Assembly: GCF_947499695.1 (NCBI RefSeq)
Contig: NZ_CANMPQ010000002.1
Span: 186,001 to 250,000, forward strand
Length of the DNA: 64,000 nucleotides
Source: an uncultured Allomuricauda sp.
GTDB lineage: Bacteria > Bacteroidota > Bacteroidia > Flavobacteriales > Flavobacteriaceae
Direction of reading: 5' to 3'
Below, piece by piece: positions 9,655 through 19,689 of the stretch. The translations under genes were made by a program, and so were the position numbers. Numbering within the stretch: position 1 is the first letter of the stretch; every line of letters starts with the position of its first letter. The notes beneath the pieces were generated by a model, which worked only from the letters and a program-made list of their open reading frames with translations, searched no databases and was not told where the DNA came from.

Positions 9655-11873
9655 CTTCAAAAACCCACCATAAAAAACATTTTATCCAAGATCTTCCTAA
9701 AAACCTGTTTTCGGGTTTTGTGGTTTCGTTGATTGCCCTGCCACTAGGTCTCGGTCTGGCCATTGCAAGTGATGCTCCACCTATTTCCGGAATCATCGCT
9801 GCAATTGTGGGAGGAATCGTGGTCGCAATTTTAGGTGGATCCAATGTTACCATCACCGGACCTGGAAACGGATTGGTCATAGTACTTTTAGGAGCCATTA
9901 CCACATTGGGTGCGGGTGACCTTTATCAAGGTTATTTGTTTACGCTGGCCGCGATTGTAGTTTCGGGGGTTTTAATGTTGTTGCTTGGCTTTTTAAAAAT
10001 GGGTCGTCTTGCTGATTTTTTCCCAGCTTCGGCCGTTGAAGGTATGTTAGCTGCAATAGGTTGGGGCATCCTTGCAAAACAGTTTCATATTATGATTGGC
10101 CATAACAATGAACATGGAAGCATAGTTCAATTGTTGGCGCAGATTCCAAATGGACTGACAGATCTTTTCCAAAATGGGACAACGGAAGAACTAGTAGCCG
10201 CAGGAATTGGGATCATCAGTCTTTTCATTATGGTGTTCTATTCAAAAATTAGAAACCAATATTTTCAACTGATTCCAGCTCCCATGTGGATTTTGATTTT
10301 ATCAGTTGGCTTTAGCTATTCTTTCGGATGGTTGAACATCCCATTCCCAATGGATCCTTCGTATCTTATTTCTATACCTGAAAATGTGCTTTCAAACCTC
10401 GCTTTTCCCGATTTTTCAAAAGCACTGACTAAAGAGTTTATGGTTAGTGTGTTCGCAATAACCCTAATCGCAAGTATCGAATCGTTATTAAGCATTAAAG
10501 CGGTTGATAAATTGGACCCTCAAAGTAGACGCTCCAATGTAAATAAGGATTTAAAAGCTTTAGGGTTTGCAACCTCTCTGAGTGGTCTGGTAGGAGGATT
10601 AAACGTGGTCACGGTAATTGCGAGAAGCTCAGTTAACGTAAATAATGGAGCTACAAACCGATCAGCTAACCTTTTTCACGCTTCTTTTTTGGTTATTTTT
10701 ATTCTTTTGTTCCAAGAACAACTCAAAAAGATTCCTTTGGCAGCTTTGGCCGCAATTTTGGTATACACCGGATATAAGCTCGCCACTCCCAAGACTTTCA
10801 GGAAGATTGCAAAAATCGGAAAGGAACAGATTGTCATTTTCTTGGCAACATTACTGACTACCCTATTTACAAATCTCATAACGGGTATCGGCGTAGGTAT
10901 ACTTACCACTTTGCTTATCCATATTATCATTAACAGAAGTACCTTTTTGTTTGTAGGGAATCTTTTTAAACCCAATGTGCTGCTTTTTCAAGAGCATGAG
11001 GACAAGAATTATTATGTGAGTGTAAAATACTTCTGCAGTTTCCTCAATTTTTTCAAGCTAAAAAATAAATTGGATGCTATTCCCGAAGATCAAAATGTAA
11101 TTGTTGATTTTTCCTTGTGTGGATTTGTAGATCACACAGCAATGGAAGGCTTGGAATCTTATATGCACGTTTTTTCCAAAAAAGGAGGAAGTATAGAGAT
11201 TGTTGGGCTGGACAAGCACGGAACCGATTCGAAACATCCTTTTGCAATTCGAAAAATAATTCCGCTCGAAACTTTAAAACCCATTGAAAAATACTTTACA
11301 CGAAGACAGACGCATTTAAAAGAAACCACCACTGAACTTGGGTGGAACTATCGTGCCCAAAAAAATATTGAGACTTCCTTTCTATCAGATTTCATCTTCT
11401 TCAAAACACGGGAAATTAGTTATTTGTATAACCATCTTATTGACGAAAAAGACCATTGTTCCGTATTTGATATTGAATTCACTGAGGGAGCTTTTGTAGC
11501 CAAAGAGGTTATCAAATCAACCGTAATGCACATTGAACTGCGGCAAAGATTTCCGGTCTTCACTTTGGATAAAGAAGGACTACTCGAGCGAATTTACAAG
11601 TTGGCAGGATTTAAGGACATCACCATTGACAATCACCCCGATTTTAACCGTAGATTCTTTTTAAGTGGTGAAAAAACCACGCAGATTCAAGGGCTTTTTC
11701 ATGACGAACTCATTCTGTTTTTGGAGAGCAATCCCTATTACCATATAGAATCCAATGGAAATTCCCTGCTGATTCTAAAAAAAGAACGCTTGTTGAGTGT
11801 ACAGGAAATCAAGGCCATGATTTATTTTGGTTTACAGCTTCAAAAACTCTTAAATCAATTCCCAGAAGACTAA
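9651..11873 (+). CDS. SulP-family anion transporter with STAS domain and extra C-terminal domain
   Basis: 740 aa starting with TTG at 9651, overlapping the USP gene by 4 nt. Residues about 15-440 are the SulP/SLC26 membrane core (NLFSGFVVSLIALPLGLGLAIASDAPP, GPGNGLVIVLLGA). Residues about 450-545 are a STAS domain (DQNVIVDFSLCGFVDHTAMEGLESY). The last 190 residues, after YFTRRQTHLKE, are soluble and match no family I recognise. The protein would move bicarbonate, sulfate or a dicarboxylate; the substrate cannot be read from sequence. Related SulP proteins in this phylum are often bicarbonate transporters (family knowledge), but no carbonic anhydrase gene is adjacent. Confidence 0.9.
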   Translation: MTSKTHHKKHFIQDLPKNLFSGFVVSLIALPLGLGLAIASDAPPISGIIAAIVGGIVVAILGGSNVTITGPGNGLVIVLLGAITTLGAGDLYQGYLFTLAAIVVSGVLMLLLGFLKMGRLADFFPASAVEGMLAAIGWGILAKQFHIMIGHNNEHGSIVQLLAQIPNGLTDLFQNGTTEELVAAGIGIISLFIMVFYSKIRNQYFQLIPAPMWILILSVGFSYSFGWLNIPFPMDPSYLISIPENVLSNLAFPDFSKALTKEFMVSVFAITLIASIESLLSIKAVDKLDPQSRRSNVNKDLKALGFATSLSGLVGGLNVVTVIARSSVNVNNGATNRSANLFHASFLVIFILLFQEQLKKIPLAALAAILVYTGYKLATPKTFRKIAKIGKEQIVIFLATLLTTLFTNLITGIGVGILTTLLIHIIINRSTFLFVGNLFKPNVLLFQEHEDKNYYVSVKYFCSFLNFFKLKNKLDAIPEDQNVIVDFSLCGFVDHTAMEGLESYMHVFSKKGGSIEIVGLDKHGTDSKHPFAIRKIIPLETLKPIEKYFTRRQTHLKETTTELGWNYRAQKNIETSFLSDFIFFKTREISYLYNHLIDEKDHCSVFDIEFTEGAFVAKEVIKSTVMHIELRQRFPVFTLDKEGLLERIYKLAGFKDITIDNHPDFNRRFFLSGEKTTQIQGLFHDELILFLESNPYYHIESNGNSLLILKKERLLSVQEIKAMIYFGLQLQKLLNQFPED

Positions 11874-11958
11874 CTTTGTTAAAATACGGCCAATAATCCG
11901 ATGTTTTTTAACCTTTTGCATTAAGCTTTTCTTATTTTGCACGGCATTTATTTTCTGA

Positions 11959-12825
11959 ATGACTATTTATCCTGTTGAGACCGGTAATTTTAAACTAGAT
12001 GGGGGCGCAATGTTTGGAGTTGTCCCAAAATCCATCTGGAATAGAACCAATCCGGCCGATTCTAACAACATGATAGACCTTGCAGCCAGATGTCTGCTTA
12101 TTGAAGATGGGGATAAACTTATTCTTATAGATAATGGTCTGGGCAATAAGCAATCTGAAAAGTTTTTTAGCTACTATTACCGCTGGGGAAATCATTCTTT
12201 AGACAATTCTTTAAAAGAACTTGGGTTCCGAAGAGATGATATTACCGATGTTTTTTTGACCCATTTACATTTTGATCATTGCGGAGGAAGTATCCAATGG
12301 AACAAAGACAGAACCGGCTACGAGCCTGCATTTAAAAATGCTAGTTTTTGGACCAACAAAGAGCATTGGGAATGGGCCACGAACCCAAATGCTCGGGAAA
12401 AGGCATCTTTTCTGAAAGAAAACCTTCTTCCGATGCAGGAAAGCGGGCAGCTAAATTTTGTCAAACGCGACAAGGTTTCTCAGCTTGAAAATTCAGAAGT
12501 GGGATTTGGTATCCTTTTTGTAGATGGACATACAGAAAAAATGATGCTTCCACAAGTAAATTATAAAGGAAAAACTATCGTCTTTATGGCGGACCTGATT
12601 CCAACAGCGGGACATATCCCTTTGCCATATGTTATGGGATACGATACTAGACCTTTACTGACTTTGGAAGAAAAGGCGCAATTTTTAAACCATGCGGCGG
12701 AAAACAAATTGCTATTGTTCTTTGAACATGATGCACACAATCAACTGTGCACCCTAAAACAAACGGAAAAAGGGGTGCGATTGGACGAATTGTTTTCTTT
12801 CGATGAAATATTCAATTCACAATAA
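11959..12825 (+). CDS. MBL-fold metallo-hydrolase (lactonase/quinolonase-like)
   Basis: 288 aa, cytoplasmic (no signal). The metal-binding motif THLHFDHCGG (HxHxDH) is near residue 110, with further ligands in FVDGHTEKM and in the final FEHDAHN. The N-terminus MTIYPVETGNFKLDGGAMFGVVPKSIW is typical of the AHL-lactonase/PqsE-like branch of the beta-lactamase fold. It hydrolyses an unknown ester or lactone using two metals. A TAnnTTTG-like box with one mismatch (TTATTTTGC) lies about 20 nt before the ATG. The next gene starts 28 nt after its stop. Confidence 0.88.
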   Translation: MTIYPVETGNFKLDGGAMFGVVPKSIWNRTNPADSNNMIDLAARCLLIEDGDKLILIDNGLGNKQSEKFFSYYYRWGNHSLDNSLKELGFRRDDITDVFLTHLHFDHCGGSIQWNKDRTGYEPAFKNASFWTNKEHWEWATNPNAREKASFLKENLLPMQESGQLNFVKRDKVSQLENSEVGFGILFVDGHTEKMMLPQVNYKGKTIVFMADLIPTAGHIPLPYVMGYDTRPLLTLEEKAQFLNHAAENKLLLFFEHDAHNQLCTLKQTEKGVRLDELFSFDEIFNSQ

Positions 12826-12853
12826 AGTTTTACATTTCAATAAAATAAGTTCT

Positions 12854-14503
12854 ATGAATATCAAATACTCAAAGCTGCCATTTGCCTCGCTTTTCTTTTC
12901 AATCTTTTTGATGGGATGTGGCGCTACCACTTTAGTGTCTACTCCGGTTGCAAATATTGATGCCGTTCCTTTAAAAATTTCAGAGTTGTCCGAATCCCAA
13001 AAGAAAACTTGGGGGCATGCCGATTTAATAGCAGATACCATCCCCGGTATGAGTGTGGACAAAGCATACAAGGAAATCATCAAAAATAGACGTGGAAATA
13101 CCGTTGTCGTAGCGGTTGTCGATTCAGGAATGGACCTAGAGCATGAAGATTTAGATGATGTACTTTGGACCAATAAGGGAGAAAAGCCCAATAACGGAAA
13201 AGATGATGATGGCAATGGATATGTTGATGATATTCACGGATATAATTTTTTAGGTGAAGCCTACCATGAGCAATTGGAGTATGTGCGAATGCTACGATTG
13301 AATATCGGTGATGCCTCTGCCAGGGCAAAAGCGCGTCTTAAACTTGATTCTGAGTATCCCAAAGCGGTTCAAAACAAACAGCAATACGAGCAAATTTTCC
13401 AAGTGGTAAAAAATGCGGATGATGCTGTTAAGAAAGAATTGGGTAAGAGCTCCTACACCAAAAAGGAATTAATGGCTATCGAGGCTAAAACGGAGGAAAT
13501 GAAGCAGAATATTGCGGTGTTGAACCAAATGTTCTCCTATGGAGAAAGTATTCCAAGTGTTATCGAAGAACTTAACGAAGGCATTACCTATTTCACCGAA
13601 CAGGTGAACTATAACCTCAACAAAGATTTTAATGGAAGAACGCCTGTTGGGGATAAGCCATATGATTTTACTGACAAATCATATGGTAATGGAAATCCAA
13701 AGAACAGAGTGGATACCGAAAGTCACGGAACGCACGTAGCTGGAATTATCGCCGCTGAACGCAACAATGGAAAAGGAGTAAATGGGGTGGCCAAAAACGT
13801 ACAGCTGATGAGCTTAAGAGCTGTTCCAAATGGAGATGAATACGATAAAGACATTGCTCTGGCGATTAGATATGCGGTGGACAATGGAGCTAAAATTATC
13901 AACTGTAGTTTTGGAAAATCGTTCTCACCAAATGCGCAGTGGGTTTATGATGCTATTAAATATGCTGCATCTCGTGACGTACTTATTGTACATGCTGCAG
14001 GAAACGATGGAGACAATTTGGATGACGCCGAAAACCCGAATTTTCCTAACGATCATAACTATGGAAGCACAGAATTTACCAATAACGTAATTACCGTTGG
14101 CGCACTAACCAGTAGTTATGGTTCTAAAATGGTGGCTTCATTTTCAAATTACGGCTTGCAGAACGTGGATGTTTTTGCACCAGGAGATGACATATACTCT
14201 ACTTTACCCAATAACGATTATGATTTTCAAGGAGGAACCTCAATGGCCGCTCCTGCTGTAGCAGGCGTAGCGGCACTTATCAGATCATACTATCCGCAGC
14301 TTTCCGCTTCTCAGGTAAAGCAGGTAATTATTGAATCTGGCTTAAGTTCCAAAGCTTCTGTTATTGTTTCGGGAGATCCTGAAAATGCCACAACTTTCAA
14401 TACTATTTCAAAATCTGGAAAAATGGTCAATGCCTATAACGCCCTTATTATGGCTGATAATATTTCAAAAGGTAAAATGACTTTGACAAAGAACACAAAA
14501 TAA
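12854..14503 (+). CDS. Subtilisin-family (S8) serine peptidase, lipoprotein
   Basis: 549 aa from ATG 12854, which gives the lipoprotein signal LFFSIFLMGC; an upstream in-frame start at 12803 would bury it. The catalytic Asp is in VVAVVDSGMDLEHEDL, His in SHGTHVAGIIAA and Ser in GGTSMAAPAVAG. Between Asp and His is a helical insertion of about 150 residues, rich in Lys and Glu, as in other Bacteroidota S8 lipoproteins. The acidic stretch NNGKDDDGNGYVDD probably binds calcium. It is placed in the periplasm or on the cell surface, immediately before an M1 peptidase gene (1 nt gap), suggesting joint peptide degradation. Confidence 0.94.
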   Translation: MNIKYSKLPFASLFFSIFLMGCGATTLVSTPVANIDAVPLKISELSESQKKTWGHADLIADTIPGMSVDKAYKEIIKNRRGNTVVVAVVDSGMDLEHEDLDDVLWTNKGEKPNNGKDDDGNGYVDDIHGYNFLGEAYHEQLEYVRMLRLNIGDASARAKARLKLDSEYPKAVQNKQQYEQIFQVVKNADDAVKKELGKSSYTKKELMAIEAKTEEMKQNIAVLNQMFSYGESIPSVIEELNEGITYFTEQVNYNLNKDFNGRTPVGDKPYDFTDKSYGNGNPKNRVDTESHGTHVAGIIAAERNNGKGVNGVAKNVQLMSLRAVPNGDEYDKDIALAIRYAVDNGAKIINCSFGKSFSPNAQWVYDAIKYAASRDVLIVHAAGNDGDNLDDAENPNFPNDHNYGSTEFTNNVITVGALTSSYGSKMVASFSNYGLQNVDVFAPGDDIYSTLPNNDYDFQGGTSMAAPAVAGVAALIRSYYPQLSASQVKQVIIESGLSSKASVIVSGDPENATTFNTISKSGKMVNAYNALIMADNISKGKMTLTKNTK

Positions 14504-14504
14504 A

Positions 14505-16361
14505 ATGAGAAAAGCTTTTTTATCCGTTTTCGCATTATTTGGCGCCACAATTATCCTGAATGCCCAAAACAACACTTCGTATTGGCAACAGCATGTAGAC
14601 TATACCATGGATGTCAATATGGACGTTAAAACATTTCAATACGCAGGGACCCAAAAATTGGTCTACACTAACAACTCTCCTGATGTACTGAATCGGGTGT
14701 ATTATCATTTGTATTTTAATGCATTTCAACCTGGGAGTGAAATGGATGCTCGACTTCAAAGCGTAAAGGATCCTGATAAGCGGATGATGAAGGATGGAAA
14801 AAGTAGGATTGCATCCCTTTCAGAAAGTGAAATTGGTTATTTGCACGTAAAAACGTTAACCCAAGATGGAACCCCTGTTTCTTTTAATGAGGAGGGAACC
14901 ATTCTAGTGGTCGAATTGGCAAATCCCATTCCGGCAGGTGGAAAAACCGTTTTGGATATGGAATTCAATGGACAAGTTCCTTTACAGATTAGAAGATCTG
15001 GAAGAAACAGTGCAGAAGGTGTTGCACTATCCATGAGCCAATGGTACCCAAAGCTATCTGAATATGATTTTGAAGGGTGGCACCCCAATGCATATATCGC
15101 AAGGGAATTTCATGGTGTATGGGGTAACTTTGATGTAAAATTGACTATAGATAAAGACTACACCGTAGGTGGATCTGGCTATCTGCAAAACCCTCAAGAA
15201 ATAGGACACGGTTATGAAGCTCCTGGAACTTCAGTAAAAACCAAAGGAAAAACACTAACATGGCATTTTAAAGCGCCCAATGTGCATGATTTTATGTGGG
15301 CCGCAGATTCTGAGTACATTCATGATTCAGTAGCTATGGAAGATGGACCAACACTTCACTTTCTATATAAAAATGACCCTGAAATCATTGATAATTGGAA
15401 AAAACTGCAACCCAAAACGGAAGAGACCATGCGCTTTTTCAGTAAAAACATAGGTAAATATCCCTACGAACAATATTCTGTGATTCAAGGTGGAGACGGA
15501 GGTATGGAATATGCCATGAGCACCTTGATTACAGGCAAAAGAAGTTTCGGCAGCCTTGTTGGGGTTACCGTGCATGAAATGGCTCATTCGTGGTTTCAAC
15601 ACATTTTGGCGACAAATGAATCCAAATATGAATGGATGGATGAAGGCTTTACCTCATTCATAAGCAGCCTTTGCATGAATGAAATCATGAAAGAAGGCAA
15701 GGAAAATCCTTTTGAAGGCTCATACAAAGGATACTATGCTTTGGTGAATTCTGGTTTGGAAAAACCACAGACTTCGCATGCCGATCGCTTCGCGACAAAT
15801 TTCGCCTATGGCATTGGAGCTTATAGCAAAGGATCTATTTTTCTTTCGCAGTTGGGATATATTATTGGTCAGGATAAATTAATGGAAACCATTCAAAAAT
15901 ATTATGAAGATTTCAAATTCAAACATCCTGTGCCAAACGATATCAAGAGAACAGCAGAAAAAGTTTCAGGAATGGAATTGGATTGGTATTTGACCGACTG
16001 GACCCAGACTACCAACACCATCGATTATTCCATTAAAAGTGTGGAATCGGAAGGACAAAAAACAAAGGTTGTCCTGGAACGTATCGGCGACATGCCTATG
16101 CCTTTAGACATATTGGTGGTAAACTCCGATGGTACGCAGGAAATCTATTATGTTCCATTACGCATGATGCGCGGAGAAAAAGAGAATCCTTATCCCAATC
16201 TAAAAAGAACTGTTTTGGAAGATTGGGCATGGGCACATCAAACCTATGGGTTTACAATAGATAAGCCTGTTGGGACGATAAAAGCCATTGTCCTTGATCC
16301 TTCACAACTTATGGCAGATGTGGATGGAGAAAATAACGTGCATCAGAAACTTCTTGATTAA
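14505..16361 (+). CDS. M1-family zinc metallopeptidase, secreted
   Basis: 618 aa with a signal peptide (FALFGATIILNAQ). The zinc motif HEMAHSWFQH has HExxH at 357-361 and the third ligand E380 at exactly x18 spacing (EWMDEGF). The exopeptidase loop GGDGGMEYAMS precedes it, close to the GAMEN consensus. The N-terminal region is the M1 beta saddle (residues 25-260). It lacks the large ERAP-like C-terminus and has the short form common in Bacteroidota. It is likely a periplasmic aminopeptidase acting with the S8 peptidase encoded 1 nt upstream. Confidence 0.94.
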   Translation: MRKAFLSVFALFGATIILNAQNNTSYWQQHVDYTMDVNMDVKTFQYAGTQKLVYTNNSPDVLNRVYYHLYFNAFQPGSEMDARLQSVKDPDKRMMKDGKSRIASLSESEIGYLHVKTLTQDGTPVSFNEEGTILVVELANPIPAGGKTVLDMEFNGQVPLQIRRSGRNSAEGVALSMSQWYPKLSEYDFEGWHPNAYIAREFHGVWGNFDVKLTIDKDYTVGGSGYLQNPQEIGHGYEAPGTSVKTKGKTLTWHFKAPNVHDFMWAADSEYIHDSVAMEDGPTLHFLYKNDPEIIDNWKKLQPKTEETMRFFSKNIGKYPYEQYSVIQGGDGGMEYAMSTLITGKRSFGSLVGVTVHEMAHSWFQHILATNESKYEWMDEGFTSFISSLCMNEIMKEGKENPFEGSYKGYYALVNSGLEKPQTSHADRFATNFAYGIGAYSKGSIFLSQLGYIIGQDKLMETIQKYYEDFKFKHPVPNDIKRTAEKVSGMELDWYLTDWTQTTNTIDYSIKSVESEGQKTKVVLERIGDMPMPLDILVVNSDGTQEIYYVPLRMMRGEKENPYPNLKRTVLEDWAWAHQTYGFTIDKPVGTIKAIVLDPSQLMADVDGENNVHQKLLD

Positions 16362-16409
16362 TCGGTATTACTTATTTACTTGTATCTTGACCGAAGAAAG
16401 TCGAATAGC

Positions 16410-16423
16410 TTCCCTAAAGGGAA
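16410..16423. repeat. inverted repeat upstream of rnpA
   Basis: TTCCC-TAAA-GGGAA lies 10 nt before the rnpA start codon and would fold in the mRNA leader close to the ribosome-binding region. It could act on translation or be a remnant of termination after the M1 peptidase gene. No T-run follows, so a terminator is unlikely. Confidence 0.35.
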
Positions 16424-16432
16424 AAGTTTGAT

Positions 16433-16834
16433 ATGGATTCAAAAGATGTAACTTTCCCAGTAAAGGAAAAACTCAAAAACAGAAAGGTTATTGAGCAACT
16501 CTTTGTTGAAGGACAAGGAATCACCGAATTTCCCATAAAACTACTTTACATAAAATCAGATTTTGAGGATGACACCAAGATTAAAGTAGGTGTTGTTGCC
16601 CCAAAAAAGAAATTCAAAAGCGCGGTAAAGCGAAATCGCGTAAAACGTTTATTACGCGAGGCCTATCGATTGAATAAGCATTCCGTTTTTAACAAGATTG
16701 AGGGAAATTTTGCGTTTCTATTTTTATATCTTGGTAATACCATACCCAATTTTGATGAAGTTGATCGCTCCATAAACACGCTTTTGGAAGCATTTCTAAA
16801 GAAAGAATTCGATGAAAAAAACAATACTCAATAA
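16433..16834 (+). CDS. rnpA: Ribonuclease P protein component
   Basis: 133 aa, the normal size. The RnpA signature KSAVKRNRVKRLLREAYRLNK is present at about residues 62-83, and the N-terminal FPVKEKLKNRKVIEQLF matches the first strand and helix of the family. The protein binds the RNase P RNA and helps recognise the pre-tRNA leader. The downstream S41 peptidase gene overlaps it by 23 nt, a gene order commonly seen in Flavobacteria. rnpA is not next to rpmH here. Confidence 0.94.
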   Translation: MDSKDVTFPVKEKLKNRKVIEQLFVEGQGITEFPIKLLYIKSDFEDDTKIKVGVVAPKKKFKSAVKRNRVKRLLREAYRLNKHSVFNKIEGNFAFLFLYLGNTIPNFDEVDRSINTLLEAFLKKEFDEKNNTQ

Positions 16835-18440
16835 AAAATTTATAATCCCCGTTGTAGCCGTTGCCTTTTTGGCCGTCGGAAGTAGTTTCAAGAGTGACTT
16901 CTTTGAAATCGCGAAGCAGATTGAGATTTTTACCACACTCTTCAAGGAACTCAACATGAATTATGTGGATGAGACCAATCCTGCAGAGCTCATGGATTCG
17001 GCAATTAAGAACATGCTGGATGAATTGGATCCTTATACACGGTTCTTAAACGAACAAGATGTTGAAGCCTATAAAATCAATAATGCCGGAGAGTATTCGG
17101 GGATTGGGGCCTTGGTGCGTTCTTACGAAAGCAAATTGGTCATTGTTGAACCCTATAAAGATTATCCTGCGGACAAGGCCGGCCTAAAAGCTGGTGATGA
17201 AATCATTAAAATTGGCGACATCAAGGTTTCTGACTTTGATGACAACGCAAGCGAACTGCTTAAAGGAGCAAACAACACCAGTGTCGACATTACTTTTGTA
17301 AGACAAGGTCAGACCAAAACGGCTACCCTAAAACGGGAAGGTGTAGAAGTGGATGCAGTTCCGTTTTATGATATGATCGACGATAACACGGGATATATCG
17401 TGCTTTCAAAATTTAATAGAAAGGCTTCATCCCAGACGAAATCCGCTATCCAAGACCTAAAGGGAAAAGGTGCTGAAAAATTAGTGTTGGATTTACGCGG
17501 AAATCCAGGAGGACTTCTTACCGAGGCCATCAATGTGACCAATCTTTTTGTCGACAAGGGAGAGCTTATTGTTACCACAAAATCCAAAGTCAAAAAATTC
17601 AATCAGGAGTATAAGACCAAAAACCAACCTGAAGATTTGGATATTCCTTTGGTTGTTCTTGTAAATGGTAGAAGTGCATCCGCAAGTGAGATAGTTTCAG
17701 GTGGCCTGCAAGATTTGGATCGCGCCGTAATCATGGGAGCTAGAAGCTTTGGAAAAGGTTTGGTTCAGCGTCCATTAAAACTCACCTATGGAACACAATT
17801 AAAAGTTACCATTTCGCGATATTATACTCCTTCCGGACGTTGTATCCAATCATTGGACTATTGGAACAGGGATAATGAGGGAAATGCAGTTAGAAATACT
17901 GATTTCAAGGAGTTCACCACAAGAAATGGACGAAGAGTGCAAGATGGAGGAGGCGTAATGCCCGACATTGAAATTGCTTCTCTAAAATCGAATACCTTAA
18001 TCGATGCCTTGCAACAGAACAGTGTTGTGTTTGATTTTGCGACGGACTATTACTATGATAATTCCGTTGAATCTGTAAATGATTTTGAATTTTCCAATGC
18101 TGATTTTGACGCTTTTAAACAATATGCACAGGCTCAGAATTTTTCGTTTCGAACGGAAACCGAGGAAATCCTGGAGGAAGCTATAAACGGAGATGAACAT
18201 TTGCTCGGCCCTTCCGTTCAAGAAAAATACAAAGACTTACTACTTGCCGTGAACAAGGGCAAAATTCTAGCGCTAGATACCTATCAAAAAGAGATTCAGA
18301 AAAATCTTGAAGATGAAATTATCAAACGATATTTTTATAGAGAAGGACTTTATCAGTATTATTTAAAACATGATGATGCCATTTTGGCCGCTAAGGAGTT
18401 ATTGAATGATAGGACAAAATATAATGGTATCCTGCAATAG
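16812..18440 (+). CDS. Carboxy-terminal processing protease (S41, CtpA-like)
   Basis: 542 aa with an N-terminal signal or anchor (FIIPVVAVAFLAVGSSF). The PDZ domain spans about 85-170 (GEYSGIGALVRSYES, DKAGLKAGDEIIKIGD). The S41 core follows, with the nucleophile Ser in VNGRSASASEIVSGGL and the general-base Lys in MGARSFGKGLVQ. The C-terminal 150 residues are a helical extension usual in the phylum. It works in the periplasm, trimming C-termini or degrading misfolded proteins. The start overlaps rnpA, implying coupled translation. Confidence 0.93.
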   Translation: MKKTILNKKFIIPVVAVAFLAVGSSFKSDFFEIAKQIEIFTTLFKELNMNYVDETNPAELMDSAIKNMLDELDPYTRFLNEQDVEAYKINNAGEYSGIGALVRSYESKLVIVEPYKDYPADKAGLKAGDEIIKIGDIKVSDFDDNASELLKGANNTSVDITFVRQGQTKTATLKREGVEVDAVPFYDMIDDNTGYIVLSKFNRKASSQTKSAIQDLKGKGAEKLVLDLRGNPGGLLTEAINVTNLFVDKGELIVTTKSKVKKFNQEYKTKNQPEDLDIPLVVLVNGRSASASEIVSGGLQDLDRAVIMGARSFGKGLVQRPLKLTYGTQLKVTISRYYTPSGRCIQSLDYWNRDNEGNAVRNTDFKEFTTRNGRRVQDGGGVMPDIEIASLKSNTLIDALQQNSVVFDFATDYYYDNSVESVNDFEFSNADFDAFKQYAQAQNFSFRTETEEILEEAINGDEHLLGPSVQEKYKDLLLAVNKGKILALDTYQKEIQKNLEDEIIKRYFYREGLYQYYLKHDDAILAAKELLNDRTKYNGILQ

Positions 18441-18443
18441 TCT

Positions 18444-19640
18444 ATGTGCCTTAAGTTTCGTATTTTCTTTCTTTCTTTTATAGCAGTTTCCTTTTTACAT
18501 GCACAAGATTCATTTGAAAAAGGAATAGTTCATGATTCAATTTTGGTCACTGGAGCAGAAAAAGAAACGTTTGCGCTTTACCTTCCAAAATCATTCAACG
18601 AAAATCAGCTAAGTTCCATTGTTTTTATTTTTGAGCCAGCCGCTAGAGGAGCTATAGGTATTCAACCTTTCATTACAGTTTCGGAAAAGTACGGACACAT
18701 CTTAGTTTGCTCGAACAACTCAAGAAATGGACCTTACAACCGTAACTTTGAAATCGCCAATAGATTATTTAAGTACATTTTTTCCCGATTCAGTATTAAT
18801 GAAAGTGAGATGTACCTTTCTGGTTTTTCAGGAGGTTCCCGATTAGCAAGTGCCATAGCATCTTTGACCGATAAATTTGCAGGTGTAGTAGGTTGTGGAG
18901 CCGGCTTCTCCTACATTCAGGAACAAATGCCAGCCGCACAGGCATACTCTTATGTGGGACTTTGCGGTGATCGTGATATGAATTTTAGGGAAATGCAGGA
19001 AAACAAAGACTACCTCAAACTAATAAAATTCAATAGCACCCTAATCACCTATGACGATGAGCATAGGTGGCCGCCTCAAAATCAAATCCTCCGGGCGTTT
19101 GATTGGTTACACCTTCAAAAACTTAAAAAGGAAACTTCGGCTTCGGATAAAATTCTAAGTCAATATCATGCCGATTACACTTTGTTTAAACAGTTTATGG
19201 AAGACCAAAAACTATTATTGGCTTCAGAACAGAGTGAACGTATGTTGAAAGATTACAAACATTTGTTAGAAACGGATAGTCTATCAAAACAGCACGCAAA
19301 ACTTTTAAGATCTAAGGTTTACAAAAAACAAAAAACTGCACTTTCTAATGCATTGAAAAGAGAAATTAAGCTTGCTGATAGATTAAGGCCCAAACTTTCC
19401 AATGATTTTGAAAACCCAAATGATGTTGATTTTGATTGGTGGAAAAAAGAGTTTGAGAAACTAAATGAGCTCATTGAAAAAGACGATAGTGATGAAATTC
19501 GTAAAATGGCATATCGCGTGAGGTTTGATCTTTTTGCCAAGATTTATTCTCGAAGAAATAGCTCGGTGTATGATCAAAATCCAGAACTTTCCGAATTGAT
19601 AAACCAGTTTTTGGGAATGCTACGTGCCTCCTCCAAATAA
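18444..19640 (+). CDS. Secreted alpha/beta-hydrolase-like protein with helical C-terminus
   Basis: 398 aa with a signal peptide (FFLSFIAVSFLHAQ). Residues 25-220 look like an esterase of the PHB-depolymerase/feruloyl-esterase type: the nucleophile elbow GFSGGS is at about residue 134, and a His follows in DDEHRWPP. Residues 225-395 are almost entirely helical and charged, with likely coiled coil, and are not recognised. It follows the S41 gene by 3 nt. The substrate is unknown. The next gene (sulfatase) begins 49 nt downstream. Confidence 0.8.
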   Translation: MCLKFRIFFLSFIAVSFLHAQDSFEKGIVHDSILVTGAEKETFALYLPKSFNENQLSSIVFIFEPAARGAIGIQPFITVSEKYGHILVCSNNSRNGPYNRNFEIANRLFKYIFSRFSINESEMYLSGFSGGSRLASAIASLTDKFAGVVGCGAGFSYIQEQMPAAQAYSYVGLCGDRDMNFREMQENKDYLKLIKFNSTLITYDDEHRWPPQNQILRAFDWLHLQKLKKETSASDKILSQYHADYTLFKQFMEDQKLLLASEQSERMLKDYKHLLETDSLSKQHAKLLRSKVYKKQKTALSNALKREIKLADRLRPKLSNDFENPNDVDFDWWKKEFEKLNELIEKDDSDEIRKMAYRVRFDLFAKIYSRRNSSVYDQNPELSELINQFLGMLRASSK

Positions 19641-19689
19641 CTATGCCGTTTTGTTTGCATTTTGGTGTATTTTTAGAAAAACCGCAATC

